Assembly: GCF_001984155.1 (NCBI RefSeq)
Contig: NZ_MTQO01000021.1
Location: 1 to 64,000 of the forward strand
Reading direction: 5' to 3'
Source: Actinosynnema sp. ALI-1.44
Lineage (GTDB): Bacteria; Actinomycetota; Actinomycetes; Mycobacteriales; Pseudonocardiaceae
DNA: 64,000 nt
Positions 41,837 through 51,023 of this stretch are shown here, piece after piece (the stretch's first letter is position 1; each line of letters begins with the position of its first letter). Both the position numbers and the translations under genes were made by a program. The notes under the pieces were generated by a model. That model was not told where the DNA came from and did no database searches. It saw nothing but the letters and a program-made list of their open reading frames with translations.

Positions 41837-42201
41837 CTCGATGCCTTGCCCGCGTGCTCACGCAATTGCGCGGTCGCCGGGTCGATGCGGCGCTTCGCGA
41901 ACACCACGTACCCGATCATGATCGCCACAGTGGTCGCGAACTGGGACAACCCCAGCAGCAGGCCCACCGTGATGTTGTCGCCGACGCGGATGCTCATGAA
42001 CTCGGGCGCGTACGCGGCGAGCACCACGTAAATGAGGTACCACCCGAGGAACAAGCCGGTCATCGGGAGGACGAACCGCAGTATCCGACGGCGCAACTGG
42101 ACGAATTCGGCACTCCCGGCGATCGCGGAGAAATCCGGCTGACCGTCGTTCTCCTCCTCGGTGAAATCGTGGTCCCGTGAAAAGGACGTCATCGTTTTCA
42201 T
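41833..42201 (-). CDS. DUF485 membrane protein, symporter partner
   Basis: 122-aa protein with two transmembrane helices (VLPMTGLFLGWYLIYVVLAA and the stretch LLGLSQFATTVAIMIGYVVF) and the DUF485 pattern RRRILRFVLP...VFAKRRIDP. It is nearly always encoded directly before ActP-type symporters and is assumed to assist them. I start it at 42201, where GGAGG precedes the ATG; an in-frame ATG 51 bases earlier lacks one. Confidence 0.88.
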   Translation of the reverse strand: MKTMTSFSRDHDFTEEENDGQPDFSAIAGSAEFVQLRRRILRFVLPMTGLFLGWYLIYVVLAAYAPEFMSIRVGDNITVGLLLGLSQFATTVAIMIGYVVFAKRRIDPATAQLREHAGKASR

Positions 42202-42464
42202 CGGGGATTGTCCTCCGCGGGGTTCTTCGGCGTGCCAGGGGGTGGAAGTCAAGCTAGGCCGTCGTCCCTACGACGTCAAGCACTGTTCCGGTTGTCGGGC
42301 GACCGGATGGCGCGTTGGTTTGAAAAGTTCCAACACCAATGTTGTCACGCCGAATACCGCTCCATTGACCGACAGTATCGGGGTCGTGGCTTAATTGACA
42401 CTTGAACAAATGGGCGACAGTTACCTAGGTTATCCGCGATGTCGTATTTGTATTCGAGGTTCTC

Positions 42465-45059
42465 GTGACCGCACGGCGCTCCTGGTCCACCGCCGCCGTG
42501 CAGTGGCGGAACTGGCCTGTGCTCGTCAAGATCGGCGCCGTCCTGGTGGTGCCGGTCATTGGCGCGATGACGCTCGGCACCCTGCGGGTCCGGGCGGACC
42601 TTGACCTGGCCGCCTCGTACGCCGAGGTCGAGCGGTTCGCGCACCTGCGGGAAGAGCTCGTGCCCACCATCGGCCTGCTGCAGACCGAGCGCAGCCTGGC
42701 CATGGAGCCGCAGGGTGACGCGTACCGCCGTGCCCAGTGGACGCAGACGGACACGCTGATCGACACCGTGCACTGGATGGCGGCCAACACGGAGGACCTC
42801 GGTCCGGTGGCCACCGCCGGTTACGACAAACTCCGCAAGGAACTCGGCTCGTTGCCGCAGTTGCGCCAGCAGGTGGTCGCCGGGGCCGACACGCAGGTCC
42901 TGCTCGCCGGGTACGCCGCGATCATCCAGGCGATGGTGGACTTCGACCGGTCGCTGACGAGCAAGTTCCCCGACGAGGGGCTGACCGGCTCGTCCTCCGC
43001 CCTGTTCGACCTGCAGGTGGCTCGGGAGCAGGTTTCGTTCCAGCAGTCGCTGGTGCTCGTGGGAATCCGGCGTGGCGAGCTCAACGCCCCGGAACGCGAG
43101 CGGCTGATCGAAGCGGACGTCCGGCTGTCGGACGTGGTCGCCGACATGCGGTCGGTCGCGCCGCCCGCCCTGTGGCAGCGCTACCTCGACACGGTCGCCG
43201 GGTCGGAGGTCGCGCAGCGCCAGGAGTTCGTCCGGCAGGCGCGGGCCGATGTGCCGCAGGGGCAACGCAAACCTGGCACCCGCGCGACGATGCCGTTCAA
43301 GGCCGAGGACTGGTCGCGCACGTCCAACCAGACCACTTCGCTGATGACGGGTGTGGCCAGGCAGGCCGCGGCCGACCTGCGGGCGGGCGCGGCCCGGCTG
43401 CAGGACGAGACGAGCAACCGCGCGGGCGCGGAGTCGGTGCTGCTGCTGGCGATGGTGTTGCTCGCCACAGGCATCGGCGGTGTCGTCGGCCGGTACCTGT
43501 TGCGTTCGCTGAGTTCCCTGCGCAGGGCCGCCCTGGACGTCGCGTCCAACCAGCTGCCGTCCGCGGTGGCCGACATCCGCGCGGGCCGTGCCGCGAAGAT
43601 CGACCCGATGCCGGTCCGCACGAGCGAGGAGTTCGGCCAATTGGCCCGTGCCTTCGACACCGTGCAGAACCAGGCGGTGCGTTCGGCCGAGGAAGAAGCC
43701 GAGTTGCGGGGCAACCTGCGCAACATCTTCGTCAACCTGTCCCGGCGCAGCCAGGGTCTCGTCGAGCGCCAGCTGCGCCTGATGGAGCAGCTCGAGCAGA
43801 AGGAAGACGATCCCGACCAGCTGGCCAACCTGTTCAAGCTGGACCACCTGGCCACGCGGATGCGGCGCAACAACGAGAACCTGGTGGTGCTCTCCGGTGC
43901 GGACCTCGGCCGCCGGTTCACCGAACACGTGCCGCTCGCCGACGTGCTGCGCGCTGCCGTGTCCGAAGTGGAGCACTACGAGCGCGCGACGGTGCGCTCG
44001 GTGCCGAAGGTGGACGTGCTCGGCTACGCCGCGGGCGACCTGGTCCGCACGGTGGCCGAGTTGGTGGAGAACGCCACCGCGTTCTCGCCACCGGACTCCC
44101 AGGTGGTCATCCAGACCGCGGTCAGGGCCGACCGGTCGGTGCTGATCGAGATCGTCGACGAGGGCATCGGCATGGGCGACGCCGAACTGGCCGACGCCAA
44201 CGCCAGGGTGGCGGCCGGTGGCGGGGTGGACGTCCCGGTGTCCCGGCAGATGGGGCTGTTCGTGGTCGGCAGCCTGGCCGGGCGGCACCGCATCGAGGTG
44301 GTGCTGGGGCGCAGGGACAACGGCGAGGACGGCATGGTCGCGTCTGTTGCCGTGCCACCGGAGCTGATCACCGGTACGGCACCCGCCGGCACGGCGGATC
44401 CGGCTGAGACGGCGGTTCTCCCGGTGGACCGGTGGGAAGAGCGGCCGGTCGAGGACGGGAGCCTGACCGGCAAGCTGAGCTCGGTGGGGATCGCGGTGCG
44501 GTTGCCGCGGCTGCCGCTGGCCAGTTCCCCGGCGTCGATCCTGTTCCGTTCGCACAAACCGGTGCCCGTACCGGCCTCCGCCGAGCCTCGGCACGCGGCC
44601 CCGGCGCGACCGTCGGCCGAATCCGTGCCCCAGGCGGCGGTCCACCCAGGCGCCCGACCACCGGCGGCCCCGCCGGTGTCTCAGTCGATGCCGCAACCGC
44701 AGGGCCCCGCGGACTTCGCCTGGCTCGGCGGGCCGGGTGGATCGGGGGCGGGTGCGACTGCCGCACGACCCGCGCCGCCGTCGGTGCCGCGGGCGAGGCA
44801 GGCGGCCACGCCGCCACCGCAGCCGGAGAACGGGGCACTGCCCAAGCGGGTGCCCAAGGCGATGTTGTTCGTCACCCCGATGGATCCCGCCAAGGCCGAC
44901 GGCGGGGGCCCGGGGAACGGCTCAGGGAACGGCTCGGGGAACGGTGGCGTGCACCGCCAACCGGGTCCGCGCAACGCCGACCGGGCGAGGGGACTGCTCA
45001 ACAGCTTCCAGGCGGGCATCCGCCAGAGCAAGACCGACGAGGGGGATGGGGAGACATGA
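42465..45059 (+). CDS. cvnA: Conservon sensor kinase-like protein (CvnA) with NIT sensor domain
   Basis: 864-aa membrane sensor. A transmembrane helix (about 18-40), an extracellular nitrate/nitrite-sensing-type helical domain (about 45-300, LVPTIGLLQTERSLAM), a second helix (about 322-345), HAMP, and a HATPase_c domain (ELVENATAFSPPDS, DEGIGMGDAEL, QMGLFVVGSLAGRH). A low-complexity Pro/Ala tail follows (640-864) with a Gly-Asn-Gly-Ser repeat near its end. No classical H-box is evident, as in other CvnA proteins. Conservons relay a membrane signal through CvnB (roadblock), CvnC (DUF742) and CvnD (small GTPase). It overlaps the cvnB start by four bases. Confidence 0.88.
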   Translation: MTARRSWSTAAVQWRNWPVLVKIGAVLVVPVIGAMTLGTLRVRADLDLAASYAEVERFAHLREELVPTIGLLQTERSLAMEPQGDAYRRAQWTQTDTLIDTVHWMAANTEDLGPVATAGYDKLRKELGSLPQLRQQVVAGADTQVLLAGYAAIIQAMVDFDRSLTSKFPDEGLTGSSSALFDLQVAREQVSFQQSLVLVGIRRGELNAPERERLIEADVRLSDVVADMRSVAPPALWQRYLDTVAGSEVAQRQEFVRQARADVPQGQRKPGTRATMPFKAEDWSRTSNQTTSLMTGVARQAAADLRAGAARLQDETSNRAGAESVLLLAMVLLATGIGGVVGRYLLRSLSSLRRAALDVASNQLPSAVADIRAGRAAKIDPMPVRTSEEFGQLARAFDTVQNQAVRSAEEEAELRGNLRNIFVNLSRRSQGLVERQLRLMEQLEQKEDDPDQLANLFKLDHLATRMRRNNENLVVLSGADLGRRFTEHVPLADVLRAAVSEVEHYERATVRSVPKVDVLGYAAGDLVRTVAELVENATAFSPPDSQVVIQTAVRADRSVLIEIVDEGIGMGDAELADANARVAAGGGVDVPVSRQMGLFVVGSLAGRHRIEVVLGRRDNGEDGMVASVAVPPELITGTAPAGTADPAETAVLPVDRWEERPVEDGSLTGKLSSVGIAVRLPRLPLASSPASILFRSHKPVPVPASAEPRHAAPARPSAESVPQAAVHPGARPPAAPPVSQSMPQPQGPADFAWLGGPGGSGAGATAARPAPPSVPRARQAATPPPQPENGALPKRVPKAMLFVTPMDPAKADGGGPGNGSGNGSGNGGVHRQPGPRNADRARGLLNSFQAGIRQSKTDEGDGET

Positions 45060-45487
45060 CCGAGACGCCGACGAAAGGCCGCCAGGTCAGCAGGTTCGGG
45101 TGGCTGGTGGACAACTTCACCGAGCGGGTGCCCGGGGTGGCGCACTCCGTGGTGATCTCGGTCGACGGGCTGCTGCTCACCGCGTCGAGCCGGTTGCCGG
45201 AGGACCGGGCCGACCAGATGGCCGCGATCGCCGCGGGCATCGTCAGCCTGAACACCGGTGCGGCGAAGTGCCTTGGTGCGGACACTGTGCACCGCACGAT
45301 TGTGGAGATGGACTACGGCGTGCTGTTGCTGACGTCCATCAGGGACGGTTCGTGCCTTGCTGTGCTTGCTCGCCGTGACAGCGACATCGCGCAGATCGCG
45401 TACGAGATGACTGTGCTGGTCGACCAGGTCGGCCAGATGCTGACCCCGGAACTGCGTGCCGAACTGAGCGGGGCAGTGCGGCGGTGA
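45056..45487 (+). CDS. cvnB: Roadblock/LC7-domain protein (CvnB)
   Basis: 143-aa roadblock/LC7 protein: FGWLVDNFTERVPGVAHSVV, SVDGLLLTASSRLP and DQMAAIAAGIVSL are the family's typical opening. In conservons such proteins work with a small GTPase as its regulator or GAP. ATG with GGGGAGA upstream, overlapping the cvnA stop (ATGA). Followed after 12 bases by the DUF742 gene. Confidence 0.92.
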   Translation: MTETPTKGRQVSRFGWLVDNFTERVPGVAHSVVISVDGLLLTASSRLPEDRADQMAAIAAGIVSLNTGAAKCLGADTVHRTIVEMDYGVLLLTSIRDGSCLAVLARRDSDIAQIAYEMTVLVDQVGQMLTPELRAELSGAVRR

Positions 45488-45499
45488 GCGAGGTGATCG

Positions 45500-46009
45500 G
45501 TGGGTGCAGGTGAGGATCGAGGATTCGCGGATGTGCTCAACGGCTTCAGCCTGAACTTCCGTGCGGGTGGCCGCGCCGCGCGGCTGCCCGCCGGTCCGGT
45601 GCCGCCGAAACCGGCGGCGGACGCCGCCGAAGCGGACTCCGACTACCCGGTCGAGCAGGCGGCGAGTGTCCGTGCCTACGCGTGGACCGGCGGCCGGACC
45701 CGCTCGACCCACCGGTTCGAGATCGAGACGCTGGTCACCACCAGCGCCCGTGCGCTCGAGCTGATGTGGGAGCTCAAGGACGAGCACCAGGAGATCGCCG
45801 AGCTGTGCCGCAGCTCCAAGTCGGTCGCGGAGATCGGCGCGCTGCTGCGGCTGCCGCTCGGGGTGGTGAAGGTCGTGCTCGGCGACATGGCGGCGCTCGG
45901 CCTGGTCATCGTGCACGAGAGCTCGTCGACCAGCCCGGACATGGCGCTGCTCGAACGTGTCCTGAAAGGACTGACCAACCTCAGGGCCGGAGCTGTCCCC
46001 ACAGGGTGA
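45500..46009 (+). CDS. cvnC: DUF742 protein (CvnC)
   Basis: 169-aa protein. After a variable Pro/Ala-rich N-terminus the DUF742 domain begins at about residue 55 (VRAYAWTGGRTRSTHRFEIE) and holds a winged-helix-like ending (IAELCRSSKSVAEIGALLRL, VVKVVLGDMAALGLVIVHE). The GTG at 45500 is the first start after the cvnB stop. The usual next gene, the cvnD GTPase, is missing: an SDR gene on the opposite strand ends 54 bases downstream. Confidence 0.9.
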   Translation: MGAGEDRGFADVLNGFSLNFRAGGRAARLPAGPVPPKPAADAAEADSDYPVEQAASVRAYAWTGGRTRSTHRFEIETLVTTSARALELMWELKDEHQEIAELCRSSKSVAEIGALLRLPLGVVKVVLGDMAALGLVIVHESSSTSPDMALLERVLKGLTNLRAGAVPTG

Positions 46010-46063
46010 TCGTCCGGCTCTGCTCCTCGGCGTCACCGACCGGGACGGCGTCGTCCGACGGGC

Positions 46064-46984
46064 TCAGACGGGGAACTTGACCCCGGTCAGCTCCTCCGAG
46101 ACCGTCCACAAGTGACGCTGCAGCTCGGTGTCGTGCGACTGGGCGCTGGACTTGACCAGCGTGGGCGCGCCCTTGCCTTCGCCGATGCCGGACGGGCCGT
46201 AGTACTGGCCGCCGAGGGCGTGCGGATCCGTGGCCGCGCGCAGCGTCGGCAGCGATCCGTTGTGGCTGTCCTGGGAGAAGAACGGTTCGATCAGGAGTTT
46301 GTAGGGCAAGTGCATCATGGTCGGCACGTGGCGCGTGAGTTCCGTGCGGCTCAGGCCGGGGTGCGCGGCGGTCGCGATCGTCTTGCCGTTTCCGGAAAGC
46401 CTGTGCTGCAGCTGGTACGTGAACAGCAGGTTGGCCAGTTTGGACTGCCCGTACGCGGCCACCCGGTCGTAGGACCGTTCCCACTGCAGGTCGTCGAAGT
46501 TGATCCGCGCCTTGATCCGGTGGCCCGCGCTGCTGACCGTCACCACGCGCGAGTCCGGCACCGGCAGCAGCATGTCCAGCAGCAGGCCGGTGAACGCGAA
46601 GTGGCCGAGGTGGTTCGTGCCGAACTGGAGCTCGAAGCCGTCCGACGTCGTCTGCTTCGGCGTGTACATCACCCCGGCGTTGTTGATCAGCAGGTCGATC
46701 TGGCTGTGCGAGGCACGCAGCTCGTCGGCGGCTTTCCTGACCGAGTCCAACGAGCTCAGGTCGAGGCGCTGCACCCGGACGTCGGCGCCGGGGTGGTCGG
46801 CCTTGATCCGGTGGCACGCCGCTTCGCCCTTGGCGAGGTCGCGCACGCCGAGCACCACGGTGGCGCCGCGGGCGGCGAGCACCTTCGCGGCCTCGAAGCC
46901 GATGCCGGTGTTGGCTCCGGTGACGATCGCGGTGCGGCCGTCCTGGGCGGGGACGTCGGTTGCCGTCCACTTCTGTTTGGCCAT
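46064..46984 (-). CDS. Short-chain dehydrogenase, retinol-dehydrogenase-like
   Basis: 306-aa classical SDR with cofactor motif TGANTGIG, NNAGVMYTPKQ, catalytic Ser in VTVSSAGH and Tyr-x3-Lys in YGQSK. The FELQFGTNHLGHFAFTG stretch is typical of the retinol-dehydrogenase-like/WW-oxidoreductase group, very common in actinobacteria and of unknown substrate. Divergent from a TetR gene across 100 bases, so probably its target. Confidence 0.88.
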   Translation of the reverse strand: MAKQKWTATDVPAQDGRTAIVTGANTGIGFEAAKVLAARGATVVLGVRDLAKGEAACHRIKADHPGADVRVQRLDLSSLDSVRKAADELRASHSQIDLLINNAGVMYTPKQTTSDGFELQFGTNHLGHFAFTGLLLDMLLPVPDSRVVTVSSAGHRIKARINFDDLQWERSYDRVAAYGQSKLANLLFTYQLQHRLSGNGKTIATAAHPGLSRTELTRHVPTMMHLPYKLLIEPFFSQDSHNGSLPTLRAATDPHALGGQYYGPSGIGEGKGAPTLVKSSAQSHDTELQRHLWTVSEELTGVKFPV

Positions 46985-47084
46985 GATCCCTCCACGCGTA
47001 GAATCGGGGCGAGCGTTCCGGTTCCGAATATACGGAACGCACGCCCCGTTTGTCGAGGACGGGACATGAGGAGAGGTGGGTCAC

Positions 47085-47630
47085 ATGTCAGGGCGGCCGT
47101 TGCGAGCCGACGCCGCGCGCAACAGGGACAAGGTCCTGCGGGTGGCGTACGAGACCTTCGCGGCGGAAGGTCTCGGCGTGCCGATCGACGAGATCGCCAG
47201 GCGCGCCGGAGTCGGCGCGGGCACCGTCTACCGGCACTTCCCGACCAAGGACCTGCTGTTCCAGGCGATCGTGCGAGACCGCGTCGGACAGTTGACCGAC
47301 GCCGCGCGGGCGCTGGCCGCCGAGGAACCGGGGGAGGCGGTGTACCACTTCCTGCGCCTGATGGTCGACGAGGCCGCGGTGGACCAGGGACTGGTCGACG
47401 CGCTGGCCGGGATCGGGATCGACCTGTCGGTCGTGCTGCCCGAGGCCGAACGCGCGTTCCTCGACGTGCTGGCCGACCTCGTCGGGCGCGCGCAGCGGGC
47501 AGGCGCGATGCGGTCCGATGTGGACGTGATGGACGTCAAGGCGTTGATGGTGGGGTTGCAGGCGATGCGGCGCTACCGGGGCGACATCGACAAGGCGTTC
47601 CAGGTCGTGCGGGACGGCTTGACGCCGTGA
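47085..47630 (+). CDS. TetR-family transcriptional regulator
   Basis: 181-aa repressor. HTH in residues about 10-55 (AAEGLGVPIDEIARRAGVGA, then GTVYRHFPTKDLLF), C-terminal domain of the SCO-type TetR group (AGAMRSDVDVMDVKALMVGL). The ATG at 47085 lies about 10 bases after AGGAGAGG; a GTG at 47076 is too close to it. Faces the SDR gene, which it probably represses. Confidence 0.87.
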   Translation: MSGRPLRADAARNRDKVLRVAYETFAAEGLGVPIDEIARRAGVGAGTVYRHFPTKDLLFQAIVRDRVGQLTDAARALAAEEPGEAVYHFLRLMVDEAAVDQGLVDALAGIGIDLSVVLPEAERAFLDVLADLVGRAQRAGAMRSDVDVMDVKALMVGLQAMRRYRGDIDKAFQVVRDGLTP

Positions 47631-47690
47631 TGACCTGGGCCTACGGTCCCCTCGGGACTGAACAGGTCTGAACCGGGTCGAGGAGCGGTC

Positions 47691-49130
47691 ATGGCGGACG
47701 TGCCGGTCGGCGGTAGACCGTTCCAGGTCGAGGCCAACGGGATCAACGTGATCACCGACGCGGAACGCAGGGGCACGCCGCGCCAGCTGTTCTGGCCGTG
47801 GTTCGCGGCCAACGTGTCGGTGTTCGGGCTGAGCTACGGCTCGTTCGTGCTCGGCTTCGGCATCTCCTTCTGGCAGGCCGTGCTCGTCGGGATCGTCGGC
47901 ATCACGGTCTCGTTCCTGCTCTGCGGGCTGATCGCGGTCGCGGGCAAACGCGGCTCCGCGCCGACGATGGTGCTGTCCCGCGCGGCGTTCGGCGTGCGCG
48001 GCAACAGGTTGCCGTCGCTGATCTCGTGGATGCTCACCGTCGGCTGGGAGACCGTGCTGACGATCCTGGCGACGTTCGCGACCGCCACGGTGTTCGAACG
48101 GCTCGGGTGGGGCGGCGGCACGGCGACGAAGATCGTCGCACTGGTCGTGGTGAGCGCGCTCGCCGTCGCGGGCGGTGTGCTCGGGTTCGACCTGATCATG
48201 CGGATGCAGACGTGGATCACGGTCATCACGGGTGCCCTCACGATCGGGTACATCGCCTTCGTCGCGCACCGGATCGACTTCGCGGCGGTGTCGGCGTTGC
48301 CGTCAGGCTCGGCGCAGAATGTGGTCGGCGCGTTGGTGTTCGTGATGACCGGTTTCGGGCTCGGCTGGGTGAACGCCGCCGCGGACTACTCGCGGTACCT
48401 GCCACGCGGCACCTCCGGTCGCGCTGTGGTCGGCTGGACGGCGTTCTCGTCGTCGCTGGCGCCGATCGTGTTGCTGCTGTTCGGTTTGCTGCTGGCCGGG
48501 TCGTCGCCCGAGTTGAACGCGTCGATCGCGACGGACCCGATCGGGGCGCTCGCCGCGATCCTGCCGACCTGGTACCTGGTCCCGTTCGCGGTGGTCGCCG
48601 TGCTGGGTCTCGTCGGCGGCGCTGTGCTGAACATCTACTCGTCCGGTTTGACGCTGCTTGCGCTTGGTGTCCGGATCCCGCGCTACGCGGCGTCGTTCGT
48701 CGACGGCGTCGTCGTGGTCGCGGGCACGGTGTACGTCGTCTTCTTCGCCGGTGCGTTCTTCGGGCAGTTTCAGGGATTTCTGATCACACTCGGTGTGCCC
48801 ATCGCGGTATGGTGCGGCGTCATGCTGGCCGATATCGCGCTGCGCCGAAGCGATTACGCTCAAGCCGACCTCTACACGCCCTCCGGGCGATACGGCGACG
48901 TCCGCGTCCTGCCGATCGTCACCGTGCTCGCCGGGACCGCGATCGGTTGGGGTCTGGTCACCAACACCGGCGCGGCGTGGCTCGGCTGGCAGGGTTACCT
49001 GCTGTCCCCGCTGGGTCTGGCAGACGGCTGGTCGGGAGCGAACCTCGGCGTGCTCGTGGCCTTGGTGACCGGTTTCCTGGTGACGTTCCTGGCGGGCCGT
49101 GGCCGGGTCGTGGCGCAGGAGCGGATGTGA
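47691..49130 (+). CDS. NCS1-family purine/cytosine permease
   Basis: 479-aa transporter with about 12 transmembrane segments. The NCS1/CodB pattern is visible: short soluble N-terminus, RQLFWPWFAANVSVFGLSYG, GFGISFWQAVLVG, NAAADYSRYLPRGTS and NIYSSGLTLLALGVRIPR. These import cytosine, purines, allantoin, thiamine or hydantoins by cation symport; the exact substrate cannot be told. Strong GAGGAG ribosome site. Its last codons overlap the GntR gene. Confidence 0.88.
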   Translation: MADVPVGGRPFQVEANGINVITDAERRGTPRQLFWPWFAANVSVFGLSYGSFVLGFGISFWQAVLVGIVGITVSFLLCGLIAVAGKRGSAPTMVLSRAAFGVRGNRLPSLISWMLTVGWETVLTILATFATATVFERLGWGGGTATKIVALVVVSALAVAGGVLGFDLIMRMQTWITVITGALTIGYIAFVAHRIDFAAVSALPSGSAQNVVGALVFVMTGFGLGWVNAAADYSRYLPRGTSGRAVVGWTAFSSSLAPIVLLLFGLLLAGSSPELNASIATDPIGALAAILPTWYLVPFAVVAVLGLVGGAVLNIYSSGLTLLALGVRIPRYAASFVDGVVVVAGTVYVVFFAGAFFGQFQGFLITLGVPIAVWCGVMLADIALRRSDYAQADLYTPSGRYGDVRVLPIVTVLAGTAIGWGLVTNTGAAWLGWQGYLLSPLGLADGWSGANLGVLVALVTGFLVTFLAGRGRVVAQERM

Positions 49131-49831
49131 ACGACCGAGTCGGCAAGCTCAAGCACGAGCGGATCGTCGAGCACCTGGCCAAGGAGATCCAGTCCGGCCG
49201 GCTGGCGCACGGCGCGCAGTTGCCGGGGGAGAACGCGCTGGCGGCGCGGTTCAGCGTCAGCCGCAACACCGTCCGGCAGGCGTTGACCGAACTGGGCAAC
49301 CAGGGCCTGATCGCCACGCACTCCGGCAAAGGCTCGTTCGTGACGTTCGACGGCCGCCCGATCGACGACCGCCTCGGCTGGACCCGTGCGCTGGCCGACC
49401 AGGGAGTGCGCACCACGATCGTGCGCGTGGAACTGGTCGAGGACGCCGAACTGGCCGCCCGGTTCGGCCTCGACTCGGCCGAGCTGGTCGCGGTCGACCG
49501 GCTGCGTTCCAGTGTGGACGGCGAGGCGATCTCCTTCGAGCGCAGCCGTGTCCCGGCCATCGGGACCCTGCGCGACCTGCCCGAGCGCGGCCTCGGCGAG
49601 TCGTTGTACGAGGAGTTGCGCGCGGTCGGCCTGGTGCCCGACTCGGGCGAGGAGTGGTGCGAACTCGCCCGCCTCGGCGCCGTCGAGGCGAGGCTCCTCG
49701 GACGGCCCGAAGGCGAGCGGTTTCTGCGCACCCGCCGGGTGACCAGGGATCTCAACGGCCGGTTCGTCGAGCACGTCGAAAGCCTGCTCGACCCCGACCG
49801 GTTCCGCCTGCACCTGGTCTTCGGCGGCTAG
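49127..49831 (+). CDS. GntR/HutC-family regulator with UTRA domain
   Basis: 234-aa regulator. N-terminal winged helix (IVEHLAKEIQSGRLAHGAQL, SVSRNTVRQALTELGNQGLI, SGKGSFV) and C-terminal UTRA ligand domain (AFERSRVPA-like ISFERSRVPA, GLGESLYEELRAVGL, RRVTRDLNGRFVEHVESLLD). Coupled by overlap to the permease gene, so it probably senses that transporter's substrate or its metabolite. The final TAG straddles the left boundary of the IS630 element: TA is host target sequence and G is the first base of the element, so the protein end is unchanged. Confidence 0.88.
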   Translation: MNDRVGKLKHERIVEHLAKEIQSGRLAHGAQLPGENALAARFSVSRNTVRQALTELGNQGLIATHSGKGSFVTFDGRPIDDRLGWTRALADQGVRTTIVRVELVEDAELAARFGLDSAELVAVDRLRSSVDGEAISFERSRVPAIGTLRDLPERGLGESLYEELRAVGLVPDSGEEWCELARLGAVEARLLGRPEGERFLRTRRVTRDLNGRFVEHVESLLDPDRFRLHLVFGG

Positions 49832-49849
49832 TGCCGCGTCAAGCAACGT
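49831..49849 (+). repeat. IS630 left inverted repeat
   Basis: GTGCCGCGTCAAGCAACGT; matches the complement of the right end except G/A at position 8. It includes the transposase stop codon. Confidence 0.9.
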
Positions 49850-50981
49850 TGGGTAGGTAATCAGGTCTGCGGATCTTGGAGTTGACCGCGAAGTGTTGTT
49901 TGGGTGCGGTGTGCTTGTTGGCCCACCGGATGTAGCGGGCGATTGCGGTCTGTTGGGCGGTGTGGGAGGGGTAGTCGCTGCCGTCGAGGGTGAAGTAGCG
50001 CAGCGCGGTGAACTCGCACTCGATCCAGTTCAGCCAGGATGCGTTGGTCGGTGTGAACACCAACTCGACATCGTGACCAGCGCACCATGCCCGGACCTCG
50101 GCCTTTTGGTGTGGGCCGTAGTTGTCACAGATCAGATACAACCGCCCGGCCGGGAACCGACGCCGTAGTTGTTTGCAGAAGTCGAGGAACTGCGGCCAGC
50201 GTTTGCGGTGGCGGAACCGGTAGAACAGCTGCCCGGTGGCCAGGTCCAGGGCGGCGAACATCTGCCGCACTCCGGCGGCGCGGGTGTAGGTGGCCCGCAG
50301 CCGGGCTGGGCGGCCGCGGGGGAACCAGCCGTGGCCTGGCCGGGGTTGCAGGTTCAGCGGACCGAACTCATCGACACAAATGACCCGCCCGTCGGTGGGT
50401 GGATGGTCGTAGAGGTCCAGGATCCGGGCCATCTTGCTGGCGAAATCGGGATCCTTGCTGGTCTTCCACGTCTTCGTGCGCTGCCAAGTGATGCCCGCGG
50501 CACGCAGGATTTGACGGACGGTCTCCGTGCTCACCCGTAACCAGTGGTACTCCGCCAGATAGGCCACGAGCTTGGACAGGCTCCACGTGGTGAACGGCTG
50601 CCCCAGACCAGTGGGGGCGGCTTGGGCGACGCGGCAGATCAACTCTCGGGCGGCCGACCCGAACTTACGAGGTCGGCCGCCGCTCCATTTTGGGTCCAGT
50701 GCCGCGAACCCCAACTCGTTGAACGCGTGGATCACCTCCCGCACATGCCCCTCGGTCGCGGCGAACATCATCGCGATATCGACCGCGCTGCGGCCCTGCA
50801 TCGAGGCCAGCACGATCCCGGCTCGCCGCAATCGGACGCGGTCGCGGGTGGAACGGGTGATCTTGACCAGGCGCTGGGCCTCCTCGGGCTCCAGCGGGCG
50901 AACGAACACTTCAGGCTGACGCCCCACTCGACCACCACCTCCAGCGGCCCAGCCTGAACCATCACTCAACCCCACGTCCAC
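49839..50981 (-). CDS. IS630-family transposase
   Basis: Up to 380 aa. N-terminal helix-turn-helix (RLRRAGIVLASMQGRSAVDI, GHVREVIHAFNELGF) and the Tc1/mariner-like DDE catalytic core: Asp in VICVDEFGPLNL, Asp in LYLICDNYGPHQ and Glu in ASWLNWIECEF. The true start may be the GTG at 50927 (VGRQPEVFVRPLEPEEAQRL), since relatives begin near there and the first 18 residues are Gly/Ala-rich. The stop codon lies in the left terminal repeat. Read toward the 3' end of the GntR gene. Confidence 0.9.
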   Translation of the reverse strand: MDVGLSDGSGWAAGGGGRVGRQPEVFVRPLEPEEAQRLVKITRSTRDRVRLRRAGIVLASMQGRSAVDIAMMFAATEGHVREVIHAFNELGFAALDPKWSGGRPRKFGSAARELICRVAQAAPTGLGQPFTTWSLSKLVAYLAEYHWLRVSTETVRQILRAAGITWQRTKTWKTSKDPDFASKMARILDLYDHPPTDGRVICVDEFGPLNLQPRPGHGWFPRGRPARLRATYTRAAGVRQMFAALDLATGQLFYRFRHRKRWPQFLDFCKQLRRRFPAGRLYLICDNYGPHQKAEVRAWCAGHDVELVFTPTNASWLNWIECEFTALRYFTLDGSDYPSHTAQQTAIARYIRWANKHTAPKQHFAVNSKIRRPDYLPNVA

Positions 50982-51001
50982 ACGACACGATTACAACGTC
51001 G

Positions 51002-51020
51002 ACGTTGCTTGATGCGGCAC
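51002..51020 (-). repeat. IS630 right inverted repeat
   Basis: The complement reads GTGCCGCATCAAGCAACGT, identical to the left end at 18 of 19 positions; followed by the TA target copy. Confidence 0.9.
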
Positions 51021-51023
51021 TAG

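Larger units (their letters stand above)
49831..51020 (-). mobile_element. IS630-family insertion sequence
   Basis: 1190-base element bounded by 19-base inverted repeats (49831-49849 and 51002-51020, one mismatch) and flanked by the TA dinucleotide that this family duplicates (49829-49830 and 51021-51022). It holds one intact transposase gene with DDE residues, so it may be active. Confidence 0.9.

Noticed and set aside
42345-44696. Long minus-strand open frame opposite cvnA
   Set aside because: Low-complexity Arg/His/Gly composition and no motifs; the plus-strand CvnA domains explain the region.
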